From contig JAJEKV010000248.1 of NCBI GenBank assembly GCA_021234155.1, positions 425,637 through 489,636 of the forward strand: a DNA stretch of 64,000 bases, written 5' to 3'. Every line of letters begins with the position of its first letter. Position 1 is the stretch's first letter. Under the pieces are notes generated by a model, which saw nothing but the letters and a program-made list of their open reading frames with translations, ran no database searches and was not told where the DNA came from. Shown piece by piece: positions 24,856 to 36,139 of this stretch. The stretch comes from Isoetes taiwanensis (taxonomy: Eukaryota > Streptophyta > Lycopodiopsida > Isoetales > Isoetaceae). The translations under genes were made by a program, and so were the position numbers.

Positions 24856-25639
24856 ACTAGCAAAAAGGCACGCCAGAGGCCATAGAAAAAAAAGACTTGG
24901 GAAAATTAGGGCATGGTAATTGGATAAGAAAGAACAATTGAATTATATTTGTACTAGGCAAAATTGTATTGAAATTTATTGTCCATGGTTGAAATAGCAT
25001 ATGCGGTTTTGATAGTTTAGATGATGCCCCTTCGTTTAAGGTACTAGTATTTCTTAGTTTTGGAAGGGTAGGATATGAGGTTAGTTAGTTCTGTAGTAAA
25101 AGAACTGGATTGCTTACAAAAGACGTCCTTATTTCTAAAGATGCAGAGCATAGAGCATGATGGTGCTTATTGAGCCATCGTATTGTTTGCAACTGCTATA
25201 TGATGATGCTTATTGAGCCATCATATTGTTTACACCTGCTATAAGCTAATTATGTAACATGTATGTCTGTTCTTACTCTAAGAACAATAAAGAAGACTGA
25301 TGCACAAAGAAGACTAAGGTGTTTCAATTCCACAAAACTGTTGTGGCTCCTAGTAACAGTGGGATCATGGATTTGCACATATTGCAGTGGATTCTATAGA
25401 GGGTTTCATTGAAATGAGAAGTAAGCAGCAGATCCAAACTCTATTGCCTAAAATGAGAATAGAATGTGTGGATATACTAAAGACTGACACAACACCAAGC
25501 TACTCATGTCTGAAAGCTTTATAGTATTTCACTTCTAAAATTTCACTTTCTAAATACTTAAATATTCGAGGAATTTATATGGCAAATGTATAGATCTTAA
25601 ACCTTACAAGGTTTCGTTGAGGCATAGAATCATGAAGGT
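24856..25639. other. no gene; short repeats
   Basis: Non-coding DNA after the LINE tail. It contains a ~45-bp tandem duplication built on GCTTATTGAGCCATC (25164-25247) and the first copy of a ~99-bp repeat (25404-25502) that returns at 26001-26099 directly after the PPR frame. Confidence 0.6.
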
Positions 25640-26099
25640 ATGCCCAAGCAGAAGAAAGGAAACAGCTGGAAACAAGATCCTAGACGGAATTGCCTCTTGA
25701 AACAAATATCTCCATTACACTGTTCTATGCTATCCCGAATGCCAGCACTCAATGCAACTAAGATGCAAGAAGTTATCTGCATTGTGGCAAGGGACTGTTC
25801 CCTGAATGTAGTTACCTATAATGCAGTAATTGATGGATTGTGCAAGGTTGGGAGGTTACCCGAGGAACAAGAGCTAATGAAGGATATGCTAGATGCAGGT
25901 ATTAAAACTGATGCTTTCACATATACACTCTTGATCCATATTCCCTGTAAGACTGATAAAGCTGATGATGCTTACCAGCTCATGATAAAGATGATGATGT
26001 TTTCATTGAAATGAGAAGCAAGTAGCAGATCCAAACTCTGTTGCCTAAAATGGGAATAGAATGTGTGGATATACCGAAGACGGCATTAACACCAAGCTA
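25404..26099 (+). repeat. ~99-bp direct repeat bracketing the PPR fragment
   Basis: 25404-25502 and 26001-26099 share the run TTTCATTGAAATGAGAAG and continue to ACACCAAGCTA with scattered changes. They flank PPR fragment 1, so the fragment may have been deleted or duplicated by recombination between them. Confidence 0.8.
25640..26014 (+). pseudogene. PPR protein fragment 1
   Basis: Residues about 50-115 form two to three P-class pentatricopeptide repeats: NVVTYNAVIDGLCKVGRL is the classic helix-A/helix-B start, followed by AGIKTDAFTYTLLIH. PPR proteins bind organellar RNA. The open frame is only 124 codons and its first ~45 residues do not look like PPR sequence, so it is part of a gene rather than a whole one. 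No targeting peptide is visible. A second diverged copy of the same segment lies at 27340-27750, so it arose by local duplication of a PPR gene fragment. Confidence 0.75.
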
Positions 26100-27087
26100 T
26101 AAAGGTACATTTATTACGCTTCAAATTGCATGGCCACAGCATATTCCTTGGTGAAAGAAAAATAGGATACAGAACAAGCGGCCGAGTATGGATTTGGGAA
26201 GCTAGGAATAATTACATTTTAAACTTCAATTTGTAACTACAGAGTGGATTTCTCCTATTTGCTTCTTAGGATATCCATTACTAGATTGCTTCATAGTGGC
26301 TATTATAGCTTCTTCTCATAGGCTTACAAGGCGATGGACATAAAACAGGGCCATATTTTGGATTTTACTGTTTGTCTTAGCTTCTATTTAACGTATGTCC
26401 TAAACTGCACTGCATACTTCAAATTATTGCATTTTTCTATGCTCAAAAGCTTTTTCATCTAACCAGGGTTATTAACAGCTAATGACCCAGTCTAATAAAT
26501 TAATCTTGACTCCTATGCCTTACGAAATTGTTGGACTACTTGGGATGCAGGCTAATGAACGGATCTAGGCTGAAAGATGGATTTAACAGAACTCTAGAAT
26601 TATTTTGCCCTTGGCTGCTTTTGTATGTGATCAGTAATCTCTTTTTCACCTGATATCAGAAATTGCCAGATCTTACAACTGACTTTGTTGTTATGATTCT
26701 GTGGTCATATGCTTCATCCTGCAACTCGTAGACAGTGAGATTCTGCTCGAAATCAATAGGTCATTTCCATAAAATATTTAAAAAACCAGTATATGTCTGG
26801 ACATATACTAGGATTGCCTTGTAGCTATATGTTATACTTGCAATTTCTTTCATAACAAACAATCTTACAGTTTATCCTTGATTACAACAAAAGCATATGC
26901 TGGTGAACAACAATATGTAAGATATGCTATAACACAGAATTATAGGGCATGGGGCATCTATAATTTGCTAACAGATGGCACACATACTACTAATATGGCT
27001 CTTGCTACTTCATTACAAAAATCATGTACATAATCAAAACGCTACAGCATATTAAACAACTAGAACCTTAAGGAATACAAAACATAC
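26100..27087. other. no gene recognised
   Basis: AT-rich DNA between the two PPR copies; no open frame with a recognisable motif on either strand. Confidence 0.55.
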
Positions 27088-27194
27088 TTCTATTTCAAAA
27101 ATCTCCCGCAGTAGCACAAAAGAAGACTTTAGCATCTCTGATAAAAGCTCAATAGCTTGTACTTGGACCTTGCCGCCATTATTGGGTGTTTTTT
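27088..27194 (-). CDS. candidate isolated exon, unknown protein
   Basis: A 107-bp minus-strand exon candidate. The acceptor is a T-rich tract ending GTAG (27195-27198) and the donor is GTATGT (27082-27087). It would encode about 35 residues including VQVQAIELLSEML and LLREIFEIE, amphipathic helical text like a HEAT-type repeat. The entry phase (two bases before the first full codon) would fit an upstream exon ending in phase 1, such as the VPS35L-like exon at 59419-59509, but they are 32 kb apart and this may be chance. Confidence 0.35.
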
Positions 27195-27339
27195 CTACAA
27201 AGCAAAAAGATAATGCAAAATCAGATGCAAGTGGCTGCACAAATGCAGAATCAGAATAATAAACATCTGTCGAGTATTATAAAACCAGCAAGAGCATAAG
27301 CTATCCAAATTTGTTAGAGAATACCATTACAATGCGCAA

Positions 27340-28074
27340 ATGCCAGTGGAAGACAATGCAAAATGAGATGAGAATCATGAAGGTATGCCCAATCAGAAGA
27401 AAGGAAACAGCTGGAAACAAGACCCTCGATAGGATTGCCTCTCGCAAAAGCCCATACTTGATAACAAATATATCCATTACACTGTTCTATGTTATCTCGA
27501 ATGCCATCACTCAATGCAGCTAAGATGCAAGAAGTTATCCGCATTGTTGCAAAGGACTGTTCCCCGAATGTAGTTACCTATAATGCAGTAATTGATGGAC
27601 TGTGCAAGGCTAGAGGTTACCTGAAACACAGGAGCTAATGAAGGATATGCTAGATGCAGGTATTAAAATTGATGCTTTCACACATACACCCTTGATCCAT
27701 ATTCCCTGTAAGACTGATAAAGCTGATGATGCTTACCAGTATTTTTAGACAATGATCAAGAACAAGTGCATCCCTCATGTGATTACTTGTCTTGCTAGAT
27801 GGGCTTTGCCATCAGAAACGATTAGATGATGCCAAGGGCCTTCAGCACCCCAAGAGCAAATGTGTATGCCATGCTCATCACTGCCTCCTACAAAGAGAAC
27901 AGAGCAGATGAAGCTTGGCAATTATTTCAAGAAATGGTTACAAGGGGATTCACTCCTAGTTTGACAGTATATAATGCATGCAGGGTAGCACAAAAGAAGA
28001 ACATGAAAGATATGCTGGGGTTTCTTGTACCTTGCCTTGCTAGATGGACTTCACCATCAGAAACGTTTAGATGA
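27340..28074 (+). pseudogene. PPR protein fragment 2, decayed
   Basis: A diverged copy of the 25.6-26.0 kb segment. NVVTYNAVIDGLCKA is followed by a frameshift, then AGIKIDAFTHTPLIH, then a stop. A further in-frame PPR block from 27826 reads ANVYAMLITASYKENRADEAW and MVTRGFTPSLTVYNA. This copy extends farther 3' than fragment 1, so the parent gene had at least four repeats. The frameshift and stop make it non-functional. A LARWTSPSETF-like tail near 28040 repeats text found near 27797, a sign of a further small internal duplication. Confidence 0.75.
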
Positions 28075-29035
28075 TGCTATAAGGGGCTTCTGCAAACAAT
28101 GAACGCAACTAATTGGCCCCAAGTGCAAGTGTAGAGAACATAGCACATGAAGCTTCGCAATTATTTAACGACAATGCAGCATTGATGCAACGGAAAAGAA
28201 TAGGACGATTCAGCTTGGAGAAAAATAGTAAAACAGCTTAGCCCAAAGGAAAATTGATCTACGTACAGAGAAGATCGCCTTGCTAGAGAACGAGGATTGT
28301 CCTGGTGTAGACGTTTGATCAGATACCTACAAGGAGGAGCGTAGATAAAGTTTCATGGAAGAAGCTTTGTATGACAATGGCACAAGTGCAAAAGCACGCC
28401 GGAAGCAAGCAACCTCGGAAGTCAAATGCGAAAATACGAAAATGTGAAAACGTGAAAACCTGAAAACGTGAAAATTGTGAAAACCTCACATAAAAGCAGG
28501 TATACCTTAGATAAGAAGCCACGCCAAATGAACCTCCTAGAAACGAAGTGACGAAGAAGAAGAAATGGAAACGAAGCTATCCGAACTAGAAAAAGGCAAA
28601 GATGAAAGGGAAGGATTGAATGCGTTAACAAGAAGGAAATCCTAAGGAAGCGAGAGAAAGGGTAAGGAAAATCGAAGAAGCAAACAGCAGAAACGGAAAG
28701 AGAAATGGAAGGAAACTGAAAGCAAGGAAAAACAGAAGGGGATGGGAAGACGGAGATGGAGATTCTATCCGCTTCTTTCTTCGGATCTAGGTAGAAGAAA
28801 AATCCGACGGAAGCGAGAATAAATGTAATACAGAAGCGGAGAGATTGCGAACGACTGATCTCCGTCTCTATTTTTCTGTCTTTTTCTAATTTTAATAGCC
28901 GTGGATCTGTAAATCTGAAGATGTTATGGCTTATACCACGCCACATCAGATTTTGCTGACATGTAGTTGTTACGTGGATAGCCTAGAATTGCAAGGAGGG
29001 TTGCACGCTTGGTTAGGCTGGCGTGCTAAAAAAAA
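28075..29035. other. no gene; purine-rich stretch
   Basis: A long purine-rich plus-strand stretch (about 28540-28760) creates a pyrimidine-coded minus open frame (28946-28422) rich in Phe, Ser and Leu. I treat that frame as composition-driven. Short repeats of GTGAAAAC occur at 28443-28485. Confidence 0.55.
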
Positions 29036-29486
29036 AGAAAAAGAAAAAGATCCAAAAATTGAGAAATAAAGAAATGGGATGTTATATGATTCTGAATGGG
29101 TATGATTTTGGAGAACATTTTTTGGGTTGCCCCTAAGGGGGCAAACCCTCGTTTATGTGGGTTTATGGCATATTCTAAGCATATGTCGGTATATGCCCAG
29201 AATCTGCCAATGACTGCTACAAACCCTTTAAAGCAGAGTTTCATTAAAGTTGGAATTCTGAAGACAAGTTGGAATAATTTTTATATAGTATACTTGGAGG
29301 GTTATGTATACCTCAATACTTATAGTATGGTTATGTGTATTACATAAGGTTATGTATACATGTGTATACTAGTATACCTCAATGCTTATAGTACGGTTAT
29401 GTGTACTACAAAAGGTTATGTATACCTGTTGTATACTAACACAACCAGATTACAATAAGATAACAAGTACTATTATTCTTCTACTA

Positions 29487-29729
29487 TTACTCTGAATGAT
29501 CAGAACTAGCAGAAGGCGCTCCAGAGATCCTTTCGATCATGAACATTTGATACTCTCTATTCCATAGGAGATGGATGATAACATCGATAGGATTAGGATA
29601 ATGGCGAGGATTGAGAGCAACAGTGGTGAGCCAGTCTTCAAGCGGTATATCTCGCTCGCGGCACCGCTTGAAGTCCTCATGATTCATCTTGCAAGTGATA
29701 GAATCATGTTCAAGACCAGAATACGTCAT
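29487..29729 (-). CDS. small protein, X-block family, paralog 1 (80 aa)
   Basis: I do not recognise this family. From the first ATG (29729) the product is 80 residues and begins MTYSGLEHDS. A longer open frame upstream has no ATG. Key positions shared with the plus-strand paralogs are C-x-M-x-H-x-D-F-x-x-C, then PLEDWL, then VIIHLLW near residue 50, and an acidic tail. A TATA box (TATAAATA, about 29774-29781) lies ~47 bp upstream, the same spacing as in the paralogs. It is transcribed divergently from paralog 2. In block X2 the matching frame (36589-36829) has two stops, both at sites where the copies differ at CAG or nearby. Confidence 0.6.
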   Translation of the reverse strand: MTYSGLEHDSITCKMNHEDFKRCRERDIPLEDWLTTVALNPRHYPNPIDVIIHLLWNREYQMFMIERISGAPSASSDHSE

Positions 29730-29782
29730 AGCTAGACGGAGGCCAATGTTGCTGCACTCGGCAATTTGATGTATATTTATAC

Positions 29783-29860
29783 CCACCAAAATTATTGATG
29801 GTATATACCCACCAAAATTATTGATGGTATATACTCACCAAAATTATTGATAGTATATAC
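29783..29860. repeat. ~25-bp tandem repeat in the divergent promoter
   Basis: Three units of about 25 bp built on ACCAAAATTATTGATGGTAT lie between the two divergent TATA boxes. The inverse motif ATCAATAATT recurs just upstream of the plus-strand TATA box (29928-29937) and of the third paralog (30435-30444). It resembles CAATNATTG homeodomain-leucine-zipper sites, an inference from the motif only. Confidence 0.75.
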
Positions 29861-29914
29861 ATAGAAATTATTGGATCATATATATGTATGGTACTCGTAT
29901 AATGGCAATGAACA

Positions 29915-29988
29915 CCAATAATTCACATCAATAATTTTACTTCACTATAAAAGCAGCTCCATTCGGTGGTAGAGGTCATTCATCTCCC
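29915..29988 (+). promoter_or_regulatory. conserved core promoter of X-block genes
   Basis: CAATAATTCACATCAATAAT, then TATAAAA at 29946-29952, then CATTCATCTCCC just before the start codon position. The same ~75 bp recurs upstream of paralog 3 at 30424-30496 with few changes and identical TATA-to-start spacing (43 bp). The promoter is better conserved than the coding parts. Confidence 0.75.
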
Positions 29989-30231
29989 ATTGCTTCCTTG
30001 CCTGATCGTCCGGAGAACATCCGAACCATCAAGTGCTACATGAGCTACAATGATCTGTATGATTGCGCGATAAAGAGTGTCAAACTTGATCCATGGCTGC
30101 AATCCAAAGCAGATGGTCCTGCGAGTGCTTGCAGGAAGCTCACTCGTGTTGTGATCCACCTATATTGGCTTCCTGATCAGGAGATCTATGAGCTGAATGC
30201 CATCACCTCAGCAGGTGTTGATGATGAGTGA
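29989..30231 (+). CDS. small protein, X-block family, paralog 2 (start codon ATT)
   Basis: About 80 codons in the same family as 29487-29729: C-Y-M-S-Y-N-D-L-Y-D-C, then LDPWLQ, then VVIHLYWLPDQEIYEL and an acidic end. At the position where paralog 3 has ATG (30497) this gene has ATT, in frame. The next in-frame ATG is inside the C-x-M motif, which would remove the N-terminus. Either it uses a non-AUG start, or the start was lost, or one base is misread. Block X2 has the same ATT at 37090, so the change is older than the duplication. The body of the frame is intact in both copies (one Ser-to-Gly change). Confidence 0.55.
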   Translation: MASLPDRPENIRTIKCYMSYNDLYDCAIKSVKLDPWLQSKADGPASACRKLTRVVIHLYWLPDQEIYELNAITSAGVDDE

Positions 30232-30496
30232 ATCAGTGATGATCTGTATACCTGTTAAGGATATAATAATATAAGCACTTATGATTTGTGTATCTGTTAA
30301 GGATATAATAATATAAGCATAGTGAATATTAGTTGATGTATAGAATCTGAGTAATTAAATATTTCATACTTGTACGAGTACATGATACTTGTACACGCTC
30401 AATAATGGCGCTACAGTCTACCCCAATTATTCACATCAATAATTTTACCTCACTATAAAAGCAGCTCCATTCGGCTCTAGAGGTCATTCATCTCCC

Positions 30497-30580
30497 ATGG
30501 ATTATTCGCCTTCTTCTGTTCACCACATCGAGGCGATCAAGTGCTCAATGAGCTACACTGATCTTGTGGGTTGCAGTGAT
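30497..30580 (+). pseudogene. small protein, X-block family, paralog 3, cut by Y2
   Basis: Starts with a good ATG after the conserved promoter and reads MDYSPSSVHHIEAIKC then SMSYTDLVGC. After 30580 the sequence changes to block Y2, so only the first third of the gene remains. The uninterrupted but frameshifted version is at 37597-37838. Confidence 0.75.
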
Positions 30581-31409
30581 ACTTGTCACAAATTGTTATT
30601 GGTTGTCTTAGAGTAGATGGGTAGATGTAATATAGCTATCTTGTTGTCCCTAGCTTGCCATGTTGATGATGCTATGTTGTTAGTATAGGCTTTATTTATT
30701 TGTCATAATGTGGTCAAGGGGGGTTCAGCTTGAAATCCCGTATGAACCATGTTGATGATGCTATTTTGTTAGTATAGGTTTTTTCATATTTATTTGTCAT
30801 AATGTGGTCAGTTCTTTTGAAATACTATATATTCTTTAGATGTCCATACAAATATAGGTAACAAAATTTTTATTCTTTTGTCTTATTATGGATAGGATTA
30901 TAGCTGCTATTTTGTCACTATTTTGCCATGATGATGATGTTATGCTGTTAGTATCACAATCTATCTATCTATCTATAGGCTTTACTCGTCTATCACAATG
31001 TGATCACAACACTAGCTATTTTTTAGACACAAATCACAAAATTTTTTACCGATTGTCTTACTGTAGATGCATTCTAGCTACTATTTTGTCACTAGCTTGC
31101 TATAATGCTGATGTAATGTTGTTCATAAGGGCTTTCATTTATTTATCACAATGTTGATAAAATCTTGTCACAAGTTTGACATTTTCTAGATTACCATGTA
31201 GTTTTAAATTGATTTTGTGTCAATATTATGATATAAATTGAAGCCACAAGCTTGACACAACATTCGACGCTATTGTGGCATGTTTGTGACAAATGATCAC
31301 GACAAGTATAGTGTCAAGGCTGTGACAATAACTGGGTTTTGACAAGTTCTCCTTGTGTCAAGAAATTTGACGTTACACTAGACACTATAGGTACCCTTCT
31401 CTTGTAGTG
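30581..31409 (+). mobile_element. CACTA-like terminus, copy 2 (start of block Y2)
   Basis: Same sequence as 20023-20715 with the CTTGTAGTG end at 31401-31409. It includes about 130 bp of extra or rearranged subterminal sequence at 30675-30860 containing a second TTTGTCATAATGTGGTCA motif. Confidence 0.65.
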
Positions 31410-34400
31410 GTCCCTGCAGATGGCACCAAGGGTGATCTAGCTACCTTCTGGTACAATCAGAAGCTGGTTGGTACTTATATTAGCCCCTCTAATAGATGGT
31501 TATGTGTTACCCTTCTCATGAAGGAATGCCAAGTGGCATTTATAAACATCTATGCCTCCACAGACCCTTATGAAAGAGAGCTTATGTGGGCTGAAATTGA
31601 TAACTGGATGAGTGTGCAACAGCATATTGAAAATTGGGTGGTCATTGGAGACTTCAACAATACCCCCCCACAGTGACATGAAACTTGGTAACAAGATTGA
31701 TATGTCAAAAAATGAGAGATATTCCTGGGAGGGTTGGCTGACCAATCAAGACTTAGTATATGTCCCCTCCTCGAACACTAAATTCTCCTGGAGCAATAAG
31801 AGAAAGAAGGATCAAAGAACTTTCTGTATGTTGGACAGGTTCTACATCCATAACTCTGCCAGCTGGCTGGATAATTGCATAGTAACTGGTGATATTGCTA
31901 GCACCATCTCTGATCATCAGCCTCACTTCCTAGACACTAAAGACCTTACTCTTGGCCCTAGGGGCAAGAACACCCCCGTCAAGTTCAATACTTCCTATCT
32001 CCAAATGAAGGCTTTTTGTCAGGAGTTTACTTCCTTTTATGTGTCCCTTCCCAAAATTGGTCAGCACCAATCAATGAGGAACTTTAATGATAAAATGCAG
32101 AAAGTTAAATCCTGGGTTAAACAATGGGGAAAGAATCTGGCTCAGGGAAGGAAAGCTACTAAGATGAGCCTCCTGGAACAGATAAAAGAGGTTAGATCTC
32201 TCCTTGAAAATAATCCCAAGGATGACTCACTTCACCTAAAAGAAGAGCAGCTGGAAATCCAGATTAAGACATTAGAAGAATATCAGGTTAGAGGCATGGC
32301 CCTTAGAAGTAAAATTAAAATGTACAACCAGTTAGACCAGGAGATTGCCTCAGCCTTCCACAGGTTTTACACTGGCCTCTTCCAGAATGAGATCGTGGAA
32401 GACAGCAGAATTCAAGAAGCTTTTGATATAGCTGGCCCCCCTAATGAAGTCATGGACTGGACTGAGGTCCCTGACCTTCCTAAAATCTTTGAAACCCTAA
32501 AGAAGATGAAACATGAGAAAAGTCCTGGCATTGATGGTTTCTAGCCAGAATTCTTTGTGAAATTCTGGCCCATAATGAAGGATGATATTGTCTAATTTAT
32601 CCAAGGGATCTGGAGGGCAAAGGCAATTTATCCCACTTTCAATGTTGGAGTTATTTCCCTTATCCCAAAGACTGAATCTCCTATTAAAACCAATGAGTGG
32701 CGTCCTATCTCTCTGACTACTACCTTGTATAAATTAGTGGCTAAAATTATTGCTGGCAGAATTGTGATCCACCTCCAGGAGAAAGTAAATGCCTGTCAAT
32801 CTGCCTTTTTACCTAATAGATCCATTCTCGACAACTATATTGCTGCTAATGAGGCCTTACACTGGAATAGGTTGACCAAGCAAAATTGCATTCTTCTTAA
32901 GTTGGATTTTAGAAGGGCTTATGATTGTATTTCTTGGAAGTTTTTGGAAAATCCCGAGTTCATATTGGCATTCACCCTTATCTCATCAAGCGTATTATGG
33001 GGCTTAACCAAAATGCTATTTCCTGTGTTCTTATCAATGGAGCCCCAAGTGATTTCTTTCCTATTAAAAGGGGTGTGAGGCAAGGCTGCCCTCTGGCTCC
33101 CTATCTCTTCATAATTGCTGCCGAAATTCTTACAAAGATGGTATCCTCCTACCAAAATAAGGGCCTCCTCCAAGGACTGCAAGTGCCTGACCTTAACAAA
33201 CGGCTTTCTATCCTGCAATATGCTGATGATACTTTCATCATGATTAAAGCTGATAATAGCAATTTTGCTAATTGTATGGATTGCATCACTAAATTTGGAG
33301 CTGCCTCAGGGATTCATCTTAATTATGCTAAATGCTCTATTCCCACTGATGGCTCCTATCCTGATCTTAATACTCATGGTATCAGATATGTCCCTGAAGG
33401 TCATTATCTAACTGTTAGTCCTGTGCCTCCTGGTACAGGACTATTCATGCATACGACAGACCAGGTCAAGCTCAAGGATCCTCAGTCAGCCACGGGTCAG
33501 TCATCAAAGGCTCCGCAGAAGACCAAGCAGCAGACCACGCAGTCAAAGCCTGTGGCCGTCAACAAGAGGCGCCGCTCAGACAAGTGACGGCCCGTCACCG
33601 CCCGCGTCAGCGTCAGCGTGATTCTAGGCACTTCAAGAGGCACCGCCAACATTCCTGCAAATCAGGCCTCCTTCCAGGAGTCGGCACCGAGATCAGTCAG
33701 AGTGTCTATATTGGGCCCAAGGCCATTGTACTATATATATGAGTAGAGCTAGCACATGAGTTTTTTAGATGAGTTTTGAGTCTTGTCTTCTTTCAGTTTT
33801 CTCTCTATTGCGAGAGCTCATGTATTTTCATCATTGATATTAAGGAAGCTTATCATCTTTCTCTCATTGTTCTGTTTTCTTCTTTTTCTTCTCTTCTTGC
33901 AAATCCCGCGTGACATAGTCCCCCGGACTCTCCTGTTAGATCCCCGGGTCCTCACAGAGGGCTGTCTTCCAGGAGTTCCCGAACCCAGACCCCAAACACT
34001 AACTTTATTGGGGCTCCCCCTTGCAGTTCATATGTCTCACAGAGTAGCGTGGCAACCCCTGATTAATAGGATTCGGAAAAAACTCCTTCTCCTCAAAGGA
34101 TCTTTATCCCTTGCTGGTAGAATATTGATTGGTAAGTGCTTGCTAGCAGTTATGTCTATTTCTCCTCTGCTTTGATTGCTGACAAGGCTTCCTATAATAA
34201 GGTTGAACAATGCATCAGAGAGTATATTTGTCAAGGGATTCACTTGACTTCCTGTGATGAATTGACTCATCGTAGAAAGTTTGGTGGCCTGGGATGCAAA
34301 TCTCTCTTCCTTCAAGCCCAAATCTTAGGTGCCAAGAATGTTTGGAAAGCTATCTCGGGTTTCCAACCCCCTGCAAAGGACTTTATCAGGTTGTGGTTCA

Positions 34401-36139
34401 ACAAGAGTAAGCCTTTGGGTAGCCCCTCTTTAAGACACCAATTCCCAGACTCTGCCTTTTATGACTTTCACTTTACAAGCAAAACTTCCCCTCTTCTTAG
34501 GAACATTTTAAAGCTTGGGAGAAAGTTGCCACCAAGTTTACTCATGATAAAATATCCAACTCGTGGAGGGGCACTTCTATTTTCTGGTCCCCTGTCATAG
34601 CTCCCCCCCTCTTATTTTGCCATGGCTATTTGTGACCCCACCTGCTATAAGAAATGCCACTCTGCTAATATCTTGTATGTTAAGGATCTGATTGATGACA
34701 ATGACAATTGGATTCCATGGGAGGAGATTAAAAGAAGAGTAGGTGGGAATGCCACCCATAGATCCATCTATAAGCAAGTAGTTTTGATCTACTCCCCCCT
34801 TTTGTGTAAGGATGGTAAGGGTGAAAGTCAATCCCCTTTGAATTGGTTTTTAAAATCAAAAGGAGTTATAAAGTCTTTAAAATTTGCCATGGAAGCATGC
34901 CTCCGTGCAGGGTCTCTCCCTCAAGAATTTCAAGAAGATTCTCTCATCCAATTGAAAGTCTTATTCTTGTCCAAAGATCAAAGTTTTTTCCTGGCTTGTG
35001 CTTCATAATGCCCTCCTGAATAACACAAATATGATCAAGAGGAATTTCAAGTCCGTTCACAGCTTTGCCCCCTTTGCAGTAGCCAAGATGAATTTGTTCT
35101 TCACATATTCACTTGTCCCAGGATCCATGAATTCTGGAGATGGCTGGCCCAGATCGGTTCCAAGTTGAGAATCCCTTATCTGGAGCCTATTTCCAAAATC
35201 TCCCAATTCTTCCAACTCCAGGATGCCAATGTCAATTCCACTGTCCTCCAATTGGCCTTTTGGATTGTCTGGAAACACAGAAAGTGTGATCTCACCTGGA
35301 TGAAGTTCAACTTCCAATTGGAGCTCATCAGATGTGCTCTGGCTCATAAGGCATTAAAATTAGAGAAATTTGATCCTGATTGGCTGCTTTGGGGGACTTT
35401 CAAGTCTATTCTTTTTTGTTCGCTTTGACTCTTTGATTGACCCGAGCTCTATTGTGGATTGCAGCCTTCTTGAACAGTGTTGTACAGGTATTCAGGGGGA
35501 CCACCCTGCCGGATGATGTTCCTGTCCACCACCACTCGTGACCCCGGACAGTTGCCATTTAACTTTTCGTCTCAAATTTTGCTTAAGGAGGCGATAATGC
35601 CCATATTCTTCATAAGTTTATTGGAGCTCATAACCGCTTCTTACAAAGAACCAATTTTCATGTTCAAGGCCCATGTACTATTACCATAAAGGGCGGATGT
35701 GAGGCCGCTGCTGGAGTTATTGCGGACATAATTCACGCCCCTTGGATGAGCCGCTTCTTGCTCACCCCCTCCCCGGGCCGAAATCAATTGGGCTGCTCCC
35801 CCTTGCTATTCCAGGCCCACTCCTTCCCTGACCTCCCTGCTATTCCGTCCTCCCTGCTTAATTTGTCATCTCTTTCCATCTCTGCTGGTTCTTCCCATAT
35901 GGCGGTTGTCACTGGTTCCCCTCAACATAGCTCAGTCCCCTCTGGTGGAATTTGGTTATAATGATGATCCTCGAGCTGGTTTTCTTAGAGACTATATGTA
36001 ATTTGCTCCAGATGGCAGTTCGATCTTGATGTTCCTTTTCTGATCTTTTCTGTATAGGCTTTGAGCCTTTATCTTGTATGTTTCTAATCTATGATTAATA
36101 CAATCCTTCCTTTTCATCAAAAAAAAAAAAAAAAAAAAG
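31410..36139 (+). pseudogene. L1-type LINE ORF2, 5'-truncated, copy 2
   Basis: Copy of 20716-24855 with a more complete 5' part. One open frame (31612-32544) runs through the end of the endonuclease, where DHQPHF is the usual S-D-H end motif, into the linker. RT motifs: KLDFRRAYDC (near 32899-32928), GVRQGCPLAPYLF (33072-33110) and LQYADDTFIM (33213-33242). An in-frame TAG (32542) and TAA (about 32594) are at the same sites as in copy 1. A 586-bp solo LTR interrupts it at 33413. The zinc finger recurs near 35068-35115 and a poly(A) run ends it at about 36139. Confidence 0.92.
33413..33998 (+). repeat. solo LTR (586 bp) inside LINE copy 2
   Basis: Begins TGTTAGTCC and ends AAACA, bounded by the 5-bp target duplication CTAAC (33408-33412 and 33999-34003). 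LINE copy 1 shows the empty site, a single CTAAC at about 22717-22721. A TATATATA stretch at 33732-33739 could be its promoter. No internal retrotransposon sequence is present, so it is what remains after LTR-LTR recombination. Size and TGTTAG start fit copia-type elements, but the superfamily is not proven. The LINE-frame ORF running into it to 33587 is an artefact. Confidence 0.92.

Larger units (their letters stand above)
29036..30580 (+). repeat. block X1 of an interleaved duplication
   Basis: About 1.5 kb repeated at 36140-37680 with offset ~7101. Both copies start in A-rich sequence followed by AAGATCCAAAA, and hold the small paralogous genes. X1 stops inside the third paralog, where block Y2 begins; X2 continues through it. 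Confidence 0.92.

Noticed and set aside
28422-28946. 174-codon minus open frame
   Set aside because: Phe/Ser/Leu-rich because of a purine-rich plus strand; no domain, no supporting context.
29783-29860. Regular ~25-bp repeats resembling a CRISPR-like array
   Set aside because: The units are directly adjacent with no unique spacers; it is a promoter minisatellite in a eukaryotic genome.
32925-33587. 220-codon open frame with RT motifs and a Lys/Arg/Gln-rich C-terminus
   Set aside because: The C-terminal ~58 codons are read into the inserted solo LTR and are not part of a protein.
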